The notes beneath the pieces are model-generated. The model did no database searches, was not told where the DNA came from, and saw nothing but the letters and a program-made list of their open reading frames with translations. 12,985 nucleotides of DNA from Thermoflexus sp. GTDB taxonomy: Bacteria > Chloroflexota > Anaerolineae > Thermoflexales > Thermoflexaceae. Below, one piece after another: positions 1 through 6,336 of the stretch. The stretch's first letter is position 1; every line of letters starts with the position of its first letter. The DNA lies in contig JAGHYO010000049.1 in NCBI GenBank assembly GCA_017743605.1, positions 1 to 12,985 on the forward strand, in the 5' to 3' direction. Position numbers and translations under genes: made by a program.

Positions 1-19
1 AGATGTGTATAAGAGACAG
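1..19 (+). other. Tn5/Nextera transposon-end adaptor (library artefact)
   Basis: The window opens with AGATGTGTATAAGAGACAG, an exact copy of the 19-base Tn5 mosaic end used in transposase-based sequencing libraries. It lies at the very edge and is not genomic. Read in frame with the first gene it creates the false N-terminus MCIRDS, and in the other frame MYKRQ; both are known hallmarks of untrimmed adaptor. True sequence begins at base 20. Confidence 0.97.
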
Positions 20-20
20 C

Positions 21-599
21 TTCCCCCTAAGCGCCCTTTCGACCATCCCCCCCGGTGTTTCTGTGACGGTGGTGGGCACGGTGGCAGAGCTGTATGGGTT
101 TTCCGCCGGCTGGGCCCTGATCCTGGAGCAGGAAGGGCACCGCCTCCGGGTCTTCATCCCCAGCGCGCAGATGGCGAGCGTCCCCGGCCGGGAGGGGATC
201 TACCCGGGCGCGCAGATCCGGGCCACCGGCGTGCTAACCTTGTATCGAGGGGAGTTGGAGTTGCTTCCCCGCTCCGGCCGCGCCATCCTTGTAGAGAAGG
301 CCGTTCGCCCTGATGCGCCCCCGCGGGCCATCGGGAGCTTAAGCCCGGCGGATCAGAACGTGACGGTGCGCATCGCCGGGCAGGTGGTGGAGCGCACCCG
401 CTTCTCTGCTGGGATCCGGCTGGTGGTGCGGGATGACAGCGGGGCGCTGCCGGTGATCCTATGGGAGAACGTTGCGGCCCTCATCCCGGAGCCCCTTCAA
501 GAACCGGGAGCGAACGTGGAGATCATCGGTCGGGTTCGCCTCTACCGCGGGGAGTTGCAGGTCATCCCCACGGTGCCGTGGGAGGTCCGTTCGCGATGA
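21..599 (+). CDS. Tandem OB-fold-like domain protein, 5'-truncated
   Basis: This is the 3' part of a gene whose beginning is lost at the contig edge; the apparent ATG at base 3 is adaptor sequence. About 192 authentic residues remain. Two homologous units of about 80 residues follow each other. Each starts with a V-T-V strand and a G-x-V turn, has a GFSAG or RFSAG element, and closes with a near-identical strand pair (TLYRGELELLP in the first, RLYRGELQVIP in the second). This alternation of short beta strands and the closing LYRGEL motif fit OB-fold nucleic-acid-binding modules; the OB assignment rests on pattern recognition and no catalytic residue is visible. The stop TGA overlaps the ATG of the DUF58 gene (ATGA), so the two are probably co-translated. 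The function is unknown, and the missing N-terminus may hold further OB units or an anchor. Confidence 0.7.
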   Translation, partial: FPLSALSTIPPGVSVTVVGTVAELYGFSAGWALILEQEGHRLRVFIPSAQMASVPGREGIYPGAQIRATGVLTLYRGELELLPRSGRAILVEKAVRPDAPPRAIGSLSPADQNVTVRIAGQVVERTRFSAGIRLVVRDDSGALPVILWENVAALIPEPLQEPGANVEIIGRVRLYRGELQVIPTVPWEVRSR

Positions 600-1900
600 C
601 AGCGTGGCTTCCATCAGCCCCCCCGCCGCCGCGGCCGGGCTTCGGGCTGGCCCTGCGGCCCCGGGCCCGTGGCCTTCTCCTCCTGACGGCCGTGGTCACC
701 CTGGCCGCCCTGATCACCGGTCGATCGATCCTTTACAATTTGGCCTATCTGCTGATCGCTCTCCTCCTCGTCTCCCTGGCCTGGGCCTGGAGCGCGGTGC
801 GGGATCTGGAGATCCGCCGCATGCCCCGGGTTCGTCGCCAGAGCGCGGGCGGGTTCTTCGAGGAGGCCCTGATCCTCCGCAACACCGGCCTCTTCCCCAA
901 GATCTGGCTGGAGATCCGGGATGGATCCAACTTGCCCGGCCATCGGGCCAGCTTCGTCCTGGACAACCTTGGGCCTCGGCAGGAGCGGCTGTGGACAGCG
1001 CGGACCCGCTGTCGGCGCCGTGGGCTGTATCGCCTGGGCCCTCTGACGCTGATTAGCACGGATCCCTTCGGCCTGTTCGAGGCCACCCGCCAGCTCGCCG
1101 AGACCTCGGAGGTTCTTGTCTACCCGCCAGTGCTCCCCCTTTGGCGGATCAGCCTCCCGGTTGGGCGTTGGCGGAGCAGCGAGACCGCCCGGCGCCGCAT
1201 CCCCGAGGTGACGCCGAGCGCCGGGGGGGTTCGGGAGTATCAGCCCGGCGATGCCTTCCGTCGCATTCACTGGCCCTCCACCGCGCGGCGGGATCGCCTG
1301 ATGGTCAAGGAGTTCGATCAGGACCCGGCGGCCGACCTCTGGATCGTGCTAGATATGATGGCGGAGGTTCACGTTCGGCGCCCGCTGCCTGAGGAGGAAT
1401 GGGACCTCGGAGCTCCCCGCGGGCTCCTTCCTCCTTCGACGGAGGAATATGCGGTTGCCGCTGCAGCTTCCCTGGTCGCCTATTTTCTGAAGCAGAAGCG
1501 CGCGGTGGGGCTGCTGGCCCACGGATCCCAGCGCCTGCTCCTGCCGCCCTATCGGGGGGAGGCCCAGCTGGAGCGCATCCTGGAGGGTCTGGCGCTTCTG
1601 CGGGCCTATGGGACTCAGCCCTTTCACCACGTGTTGCAGACCCATGCCATGCGCATGGCCCGCGGTGCGGTCCTCATCCTGATCACCCCCTCCGGGGATC
1701 CGCGCTGGGCGATCGTGGCCCGGGGCCTGGATGGGCATGGGATCCGGGTGGCCGCAGTGGTGCTGGAGGCCTCCTCCTTTGGGGGAGCGGAGACCAGTTC
1801 CCACGTCCTGCCTATCCTGCAGAGCGCTGGCATCCCGGCCGCTGTGATCCGGTTCGGAGAGGCGCTTCCCCTCGCCCTGGAGGCGCTAAGAGCCCCGTAG
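596..1900 (+). CDS. DUF58 domain-containing membrane-anchored protein
   Basis: The protein has 434 residues. The start is the ATG overlapping the upstream stop, with GGGAGG about 10 nt before it. After a Pro-rich leader, two hydrophobic helices (about 26-43 and 45-66) anchor it in the membrane. A beta-rich section with RRGLYRLGPL and TDPFGLFE (about 141-162) follows, as in the family. The diagnostic DUF58 block lies at about 213-243, with REYQPGDAFRRIHW and ARRDRLMVKEFDQD. Behind it is a VWA-like alpha/beta region (VLDMMAEV at about 251, ILITPSGD at about 361). DUF58 proteins usually sit with MoxR-type AAA ATPases and transglutaminase-like proteins and are thought to act in assembly of envelope or secreted factors, but no biochemical role is fixed. 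No MoxR gene is in the window; it could lie upstream of the truncated edge. Its stop lies 2 nt from the convergent stop of the ABC-2 permease. Confidence 0.93.
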   Translation: MTAWLPSAPPPPRPGFGLALRPRARGLLLLTAVVTLAALITGRSILYNLAYLLIALLLVSLAWAWSAVRDLEIRRMPRVRRQSAGGFFEEALILRNTGLFPKIWLEIRDGSNLPGHRASFVLDNLGPRQERLWTARTRCRRRGLYRLGPLTLISTDPFGLFEATRQLAETSEVLVYPPVLPLWRISLPVGRWRSSETARRRIPEVTPSAGGVREYQPGDAFRRIHWPSTARRDRLMVKEFDQDPAADLWIVLDMMAEVHVRRPLPEEEWDLGAPRGLLPPSTEEYAVAAAASLVAYFLKQKRAVGLLAHGSQRLLLPPYRGEAQLERILEGLALLRAYGTQPFHHVLQTHAMRMARGAVLILITPSGDPRWAIVARGLDGHGIRVAAVVLEASSFGGAETSSHVLPILQSAGIPAAVIRFGEALPLALEALRAP

Positions 1901-1902
1901 GC

Positions 1903-2715
1903 TCAGACCTCCTCCGCGAAGCGAGGGCTGAGGCGGCGGAAGAGGGCGTAGCCGAGGGCCAGGGTGAGGACCGCTGTCGCCAAAGTGCGCAGCAGAAACT
2001 CCGGCGCGGTGTAAGTCCCGTAATAAAGCAGGTCGTGATACGAGGCGATGATCGAGGCCATGGGGTTCAGGCGGCGGGTCCAGAGCCAGACGTCCACCGA
2101 GAGCCCCAGGATCACCGCTTGGCGCGGCAGGACCGAAATTGGATAGAAGATGGGGGTGAGGAAGAACCAGGCCAGCAGCAACACCTGGAGGATGTGCGCG
2201 GTGTCCCGATAGAACACGTTCAGCGCCGCCACCGCGAGGGAGACCCCCGCCGTGAACGCGAGATGGGCCATCAGGGTCACCGGGAGGAGCAGCAGCCATG
2301 GGGTCGGGCGGATCCCGGAGATCCAGGCGATGGCAAAGTAGATGGGAAGCGAGATCAGGAAATTGAGGGCGTTGGAGAGGACCACGGCGAGGGGCAGCAC
2401 CTCCCGAGGGAAATACACCTTGCGGACCAGGGCGGCGTTCGCGGTGACACTCTCCGCCGCCCCTTGTACGGAGACCGCGAAGGCGTTCCAGGCCAGGATG
2501 CCGATCAACACGAAGGCGTGAAAGTGGGGAAGGCTGGCCGGCCCCCGGTTCATGACGGTGAACACCACAGTGAACACAGTCATCATCAGCAGGGGGTTCA
2601 TCCAGGACCAGGCGACCCCCAGGGCGGAGTTCCGGTAGCGGACCTTCAGATCCCGCAGGGTCAGCAACCAGAGCAGATCCCGATATCCCCACAGTTCCTT
2701 CCACGCGCGCCCCAT
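1903..2715 (-). CDS. ABC-2 type polysaccharide export permease (Wzm/TagG-like)
   Basis: This is a 270-residue integral membrane protein of the size usual for Wzm/TagG/RfbA permeases, which move O-antigen, teichoic acid or other lipid-linked glycans across the inner membrane. Family features are visible: an N-terminal amphipathic stretch with LTLRDLKVRYRNSALG and SWMNPLL (about 18-42), KVYFPREVLPL in the middle, NVFYRDTAHILQ before FFLTPIFYP, and NPMASIIASYHDLLYYG near the C-terminus. About six hydrophobic segments are present. It starts 2 nt after the glycosyltransferase stop (TAA GG ATG), with GGGAG in the preceding coding end as a possible ribosome site, so the two are almost certainly one unit. 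The odd point is that the partner ATPase (Wzt-type) is not next to it: the operon ends here against the convergent DUF58 gene. The partner must be encoded elsewhere or shared. Confidence 0.93.
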   Translation of the reverse strand: MGRAWKELWGYRDLLWLLTLRDLKVRYRNSALGVAWSWMNPLLMMTVFTVVFTVMNRGPASLPHFHAFVLIGILAWNAFAVSVQGAAESVTANAALVRKVYFPREVLPLAVVLSNALNFLISLPIYFAIAWISGIRPTPWLLLLPVTLMAHLAFTAGVSLAVAALNVFYRDTAHILQVLLLAWFFLTPIFYPISVLPRQAVILGLSVDVWLWTRRLNPMASIIASYHDLLYYGTYTAPEFLLRTLATAVLTLALGYALFRRLSPRFAEEV

Positions 2716-2717
2716 CC

Positions 2718-4031
2718 TTAGCGCTCTCCCGGATGGCGTTTCAAGCTTTCTGAGGTGGAGAGGAAAAGCTCATGCCTGGCGCGCCCCCGGCCCTCAGGGC
2801 CGGCCATGGCGCGCTGAGACGCCGAGGCATACATCCGCCGAGGGAGCCTCCCCGCTCGAAGCGCCTCATACAGGGCGAGGAGGGTTCGTCCGGCGGTCTC
2901 CCAGCTGTAATGGGCAACTGCACGAGCGCGGAGCCGTCTGCCGCGTTCACGGGACTCCTCTGGGTGCCGGAGGGCATACCGGATCCAGGCCGCAAGGCTC
3001 TCTGCATCTCCGAGCTGTGCGTAATAGCCAGCCTCCCCCAGGAACTCCCGGCTCACCGGGGTGTTGAAGGCCACCACGGGCAGGCCGGTGGCCATGTAGT
3101 TGAGCAGCTTGCCGCTCCCCTCCGTGGCCGACATCTTGGGGGCCACCGCCACCTCCCCCAAGCGGAGGTAGAGGGGGGCCGCCTCATAGGGCACCTTCCC
3201 GGTGAAGGTCGCATGGCCTCCAATCCCCAGGGCCTGCGCCCGGGCTGCATACACCGTTTCTCCTGGGAAGCCCATCACTAGGAAGTGGACTTGAGGGTCG
3301 CTCGAAATCACCCGGGCGGCGGCCTCTACGAGCAAATCGGTCCCCTGATAAGGTGCCAGCAGCCCCAGATACACCACTACCCGGCGCCCGGGAGGGATCC
3401 CCCATTGGGCCCGCAGGCGCTCCAGCGCCGGCCCCTCTTCAGGCAGCGGAGGCCGGAAGATCTCGGTGTTCACCGCGTCCGGGAAGGCGATCACCCGGTC
3501 GGGAGGCACGCCGAACGCTTCGATCAGCAGATGCGCCCCGTGGATGGAGCTGGTGAGGATGAGGTCCGGCTGATGGTCGATCCAGACTTCCAGCCGTCGC
3601 ATAAAGGGATACCAGGGCCCTTCCGGGTTCAGGAAACGGTGATCGATCATCTCCCCGGTGAGGCTGCCCTGGAAATCGAAGATCAGCGGCGTCCGAAGCA
3701 GGGCCCGCAGGGCGGTCCCGATGAGGGCGCCCTCGTGCAGGTGGGCGTGGATCAGGTGCGGTCGCCACCGGAGGGCGGCGACCAAGGCCGTCGCCGAGAG
3801 ATAGACGTCGAGGGCGATCTTGTGGCGGGAGGAGCCCACCTCATAGTGCGAGCGCCAGGGCAGGGGCGGGGTCCGAACAATCTCCAGCCCGGGCACTTCA
3901 CGGCCCTTGTGGTAGGTCACAATCCGGACCTGGAGGCCCAGGGCCTGGAGCACCCGCGCCTCCTCCAGGATGCGGACGTGGCATCCGTAGTCGTTGAAGA
4001 ACGAGGTCGGCGCGATCATCAACACCCGCAT
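2718..4031 (-). CDS. Glycosyltransferase family 4 type (GT-B fold)
   Basis: The protein has 437 residues. The ATG at 4031 gives the classical beginning MRVLMIAPTSFFNDYGCHVR, in which a first Rossmann strand leads to a glycine-containing acceptor loop; AAGGGA lies about 8 nt upstream. Longer in-frame starts would reach into the TyrA-like gene and add non-homologous sequence. The N-terminal acceptor domain (about 1-180) has PHLIHAHLHEG at 91-101. The C-terminal donor domain begins at VVVYLGLLAPYQGTDLLVEA (218-237). The donor-site motif at 304-320 reads EGSGKLLNYMATGLPVV; E304 and K308 are kept, while the usual second glutamate is replaced by N311, as in the KLLNYMA variant of the family. A basic tail of about 40 residues after position 395 is not part of the GT-B core. 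The likely role is transfer of a sugar from a nucleotide donor to a surface glycan or lipid, coupled with the export permease directly downstream. Donor and acceptor cannot be read from sequence. Confidence 0.92.
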   Translation of the reverse strand: MRVLMIAPTSFFNDYGCHVRILEEARVLQALGLQVRIVTYHKGREVPGLEIVRTPPLPWRSHYEVGSSRHKIALDVYLSATALVAALRWRPHLIHAHLHEGALIGTALRALLRTPLIFDFQGSLTGEMIDHRFLNPEGPWYPFMRRLEVWIDHQPDLILTSSIHGAHLLIEAFGVPPDRVIAFPDAVNTEIFRPPLPEEGPALERLRAQWGIPPGRRVVVYLGLLAPYQGTDLLVEAAARVISSDPQVHFLVMGFPGETVYAARAQALGIGGHATFTGKVPYEAAPLYLRLGEVAVAPKMSATEGSGKLLNYMATGLPVVAFNTPVSREFLGEAGYYAQLGDAESLAAWIRYALRHPEESRERGRRLRARAVAHYSWETAGRTLLALYEALRAGRLPRRMYASASQRAMAGPEGRGRARHELFLSTSESLKRHPGER

Positions 4032-4056
4032 TGGGCGCGTCCCTTTTCCAGATGTC

Positions 4057-5001
4057 TCAGCGCTTGCGTGCTGGGCGCAGGCGATGGAGGCCCGGCGGAG
4101 TCTCCGGCGGACCGGCTCCATCGATGGGAACGGATGGGCCGCCCCAGCCCTCACGGCGGGGCTTTGGCCAATCGCTTCGGGTTTGGGCGGCCGCGCGGAA
4201 GAGCTTCTCCAGCCCCGCCTCGCCCTCCGCGCTTGCCAGGGCGCCTCGCAGCCCTTCCAGGGTTTCCATCAGGCGATCCGGCCCGTAGAGCAGGGACTGC
4301 CGGTTGGCGGCCGCAGCCAGCCGCGCGTTGGGGGCGTCCGGGAGGTCAGCGGTGATCCGGGCGAAGCGCCCCCCGATGGCTTGGGGCGGCTCCCGCCAGG
4401 CCAGCGCAGCGGACCACATCGTGAGGAGAGCAGCCCCCGGGAGGGCCGGCAGCTGCTTCAGGGCCGCCATCCAGCCGTCGTGCTCGAAGGGGTCCATGCA
4501 GAGCGGCCGGGCGTCCACCCGCTGAGCCAGGCCCGCTGCAGCCTCCGCTGCCCAGGCGGGCGATGCGGCGGGAGGGGTCAGGCAGAACAGAGCGTCCTGG
4601 AAGAGATCTGCCGTGGGCTTCTCCCTTGCGTCTGGCCAAGGGATGGCAGGGCCGCCTACGAATGGGGTGGCAGGGGGGAGATGCTGCCGGGCCCAAGCCA
4701 TGACCTGTGCCTTCAGCTCGGCGGTGTCCATCGCCAGGGTGCCCCCGGCCAGGGCGGGAGCGATGGCCTGCAGGGTTTGCTCGATCTCCGCTTGGGGGAG
4801 CGCCACGAGGACCCGGTCAGCCCCTTCGCAGGTGCCCGGCGGGTTCCAGTCCGTGCGGTCCGCAGCCTCCCGTCGCAGCGCCTCCCGCGCCCGCGTCGGG
4901 TCCGGATCATGGCCCACCCGCTGGGCATGGGGCGCCGCCTCCTGCAGCGCCAGCCCCGAGGAGATCCTCATCTTCCTCAAGCCGATGATCGCATTGCACA
5001 A
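4057..5001 (-). CDS. Degenerate prephenate dehydrogenase (TyrA)-like protein
   Basis: The protein has 314 residues if started at TTG 5001, chosen because GAGGA lies 6 nt upstream and the first Rossmann strand then sits at the N-terminus. Similarity to the TyrA family is by overall pattern: strand-loop-helix with SGLALQEA at about 15-22, GHDPDPTRARE at 30-40 as the second strand and adenosine-ribose region, ADRVLVALPQAEIEQTL at 61-77, AMDTAELKAQV at 90-100, FVGG at 114-117, then a helical C-terminal part with FEHDGWMAALKQLP (172-185). Key residues depart from the family. The GxGxxG nucleotide loop reads GLRKMR, and the GGHPM segment that carries a catalytic histidine reads GGPAIP. It may bind a different ligand, act on another substrate or have lost dehydrogenase activity. 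It lies 68 nt after the small membrane protein and 25 nt before the glycosyltransferase. The family-level call is moderately secure and the function is not. Confidence 0.68.
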   Translation of the reverse strand: MCNAIIGLRKMRISSGLALQEAAPHAQRVGHDPDPTRAREALRREAADRTDWNPPGTCEGADRVLVALPQAEIEQTLQAIAPALAGGTLAMDTAELKAQVMAWARQHLPPATPFVGGPAIPWPDAREKPTADLFQDALFCLTPPAASPAWAAEAAAGLAQRVDARPLCMDPFEHDGWMAALKQLPALPGAALLTMWSAALAWREPPQAIGGRFARITADLPDAPNARLAAAANRQSLLYGPDRLMETLEGLRGALASAEGEAGLEKLFRAAAQTRSDWPKPRREGWGGPSVPIDGAGPPETPPGLHRLRPARKR

Positions 5002-5007
5002 CAGGTT

Positions 5008-5012
5008 TCCTC
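5008..5012 (-). promoter_or_regulatory. Ribosome binding site supporting the TTG start at 5001
   Basis: On the minus strand GAGGA stands 6 nt before TTG at 5001-4999. Alternatives are GTG at 5043, with no clear Shine-Dalgarno sequence, and ATG at 4971, which would remove the first Rossmann strand. The far upstream ATG at 5214 lies inside the small membrane protein gene and adds non-homologous residues. Confidence 0.55.
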
Positions 5013-5069
5013 GAAGGGAGCTCTGGCCCTGGAAGTATACCACGTAGGACGCAATTCCGGTTCTCTCGG

Positions 5070-5264
5070 CTATTGCCGCGGCCCCGCGCGCTGGGCAAGG
5101 AGGATCCCGACCATCCCGATCAGGAAGCCTGCGGTGGAGGCGATAAAGGACAGGAAGGCCAGCGCGAAGGAAGCGGGGAGTGTGCGCAGGACCATTAGGA
5201 AAGCGAGGGTCCATCCCAAGAGCATCATGAAGACGCCAGCAAGGATCCAGCGCCAGGGGTTCAT
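5070..5264 (-). CDS. Small two-helix membrane protein (64 aa), unknown function
   Basis: This is a 64-residue protein with a short N-terminus (MNPWRW), one hydrophobic helix at about 7-27, a short connector (RTLPASF), a second helix at about 36-56 and a short basic tail. Its ATG overlaps the stop of the upstream ATPase gene in the form ATGA, and there is no obvious Shine-Dalgarno sequence of its own. It is therefore probably made by reinitiation after the ATPase. Such coupling, and its place directly after the five importer genes, suggest a small accessory subunit or stabiliser of the transporter; this is inference, as no motif gives a function. A longer in-frame start at 5378 would run over the ATPase coding end and adds a Pro/Arg-rich, implausible N-terminus, so the internal ATG is preferred. 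Confidence 0.75.
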   Translation of the reverse strand: MNPWRWILAGVFMMLLGWTLAFLMVLRTLPASFALAFLSFIASTAGFLIGMVGILLAQRAGPRQ

Positions 5265-6292
5265 GGGCGATACAGCCAGCAGGCGGCCCGGTGCCCGGGG
5301 CCTACCTCGAAGTCCGGGGGCTCCTCGCGGTCGCAGAGGCCTTGGATGATGCGTGGGCACCGTGGGTGAAAACGACACCCGGGGGGTGGGGCGATCAGGC
5401 TGGGCGGCTCCCCGGGCGGGACCTCCTTAATCTGGTGGGCGTTCTCCGGGTCGGGATCGGGCAGGGCGGTGAGCAGCGCCACGGTGTAGGGGTGGGCGGC
5501 CTGGGCGAGCAGCCTGGACATGAGGGCCTGCTCCACTGCCTTGCCCGCATACATCACGATAATGCGGTCGGCGAAGTAAGTGGCAGTCGCCAGGTCGTGG
5601 GTGATATAGATTACCGAAAGATGATACCGCTGCTGCAGGGCCTGGAGCAGTTTCAGGATCTCCACACGGATCGAGGCATCCAGCATGGAGACCGGCTCGT
5701 CGGCGATCAGCAGACGAGGGCGCATCAGGATCGACCGGGCGATCACAACCCGTTGCTGCTGTCCCCCGCTGAGCATGTGAGGGAACTTGAAGAGGAAGTC
5801 GTCCACCGGGGTCAGCTTCACCTCTTCCATAACCTCGCGGACGCGTTCCAAGCGCTGGCGCCGATCCCGAATCCCGCCGATGAGCAGAGGTTCCTCTAAG
5901 AGCTGACGGACGCTCATGAACGGCGGGAGGGCTCCGTAGGGATCCTGTTGCACATAGCCCACCTGAGTGTTGCGATACCAGCGCATCTCCTGGGGCGTGA
6001 AGGACCGCAGGTCTTTGCCCTGGTAGCTCACGGAGCCACGGATCGGCCGGTGCAGGCCCAAGAGGGTTCGGATCAAGGTGGATTTGCCGGAACCGCTCTC
6101 CCCGACGACGGCCAGGATCTCGCCGGGATAGAGGTCCAAGGAGATCCCATCAACGGCTCGCACGTAGCCTGCCCGGCTGAAAACCCAGCGGCGCAGCTCA
6201 AACCAGACGCACAGGTCTCGCACCTGGATGAGCGGCGTCTGCCCATCTGGCCGGGTGGAAAGATCAGAAACCGCTTGGGTCCGGGGCTCCAT
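5261..6292 (-). CDS. Opp/Dpp-type ABC importer ATPase, second subunit (DppF/OppF-like)
   Basis: The protein has 343 residues. The start ATG 6292 is chosen because AGGAG lies 10 nt upstream (GGAGAG at 8 nt). An earlier ATG at 6340 overlaps the previous stop as ATGA but lacks a ribosome site; its extra 16 residues look unstructured. Motifs in order are Walker A GESGSGKST (64-72), Q-loop around VQQDP (114-118), ABC signature LSGGQQQR (174-181), Walker B LLIADEP (194-200) and switch histidine H232 in THDL. The C-terminal oligo_HPY extension starts at HPYTVALL (267-274) and contains cysteines C306, C312, C320 and C338. Several DppD/DppF proteins hold a [4Fe-4S] cluster at such cysteines. It should pair with the other ATPase to drive the two permeases at the inner membrane face. 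The gene follows its partner by 44 nt and overlaps the small membrane protein by 4 nt. Confidence 0.95.
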   Translation of the reverse strand: MEPRTQAVSDLSTRPDGQTPLIQVRDLCVWFELRRWVFSRAGYVRAVDGISLDLYPGEILAVVGESGSGKSTLIRTLLGLHRPIRGSVSYQGKDLRSFTPQEMRWYRNTQVGYVQQDPYGALPPFMSVRQLLEEPLLIGGIRDRRQRLERVREVMEEVKLTPVDDFLFKFPHMLSGGQQQRVVIARSILMRPRLLIADEPVSMLDASIRVEILKLLQALQQRYHLSVIYITHDLATATYFADRIIVMYAGKAVEQALMSRLLAQAAHPYTVALLTALPDPDPENAHQIKEVPPGEPPSLIAPPPGCRFHPRCPRIIQGLCDREEPPDFEVGPGHRAACWLYRP

Positions 6293-6302
6293 ATCCGCGT
6301 CT

Positions 6303-6307
6303 CTCCT
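6303..6307 (-). promoter_or_regulatory. Ribosome binding site supporting the ATPase start at 6292
   Basis: AGGAG on the minus strand stands 10 nt before ATG 6292 in the context TCAGGAGAGACGCGGAT-ATG. It is the only good Shine-Dalgarno match near the two possible starts (6340 and 6292) and decides for the shorter protein. Confidence 0.6.
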
Positions 6308-6336
6308 GAATGCGCACTGGATCTGCTCTCTCCGAA

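Noticed and set aside
1399..2721. 440-codon plus-strand open frame spanning the DUF58 and permease genes
   Set aside because: It runs over the end of one clear gene and antisense to another, with a composition rich in Gly, Arg and His and no recognisable domain.
5002..5214. Upstream extension of the TyrA-like gene to ATG 5214
   Set aside because: The added 71 residues overlap the small membrane protein gene, are rich in Pro/Arg and do not fit before the first Rossmann strand. TTG 5001 has a ribosome site.
3285..5349. Plus-strand open frames antisense to the glycosyltransferase and TyrA-like genes
   Set aside because: They have no domain pattern and span gene junctions. The minus-strand proteins have clear family motifs.
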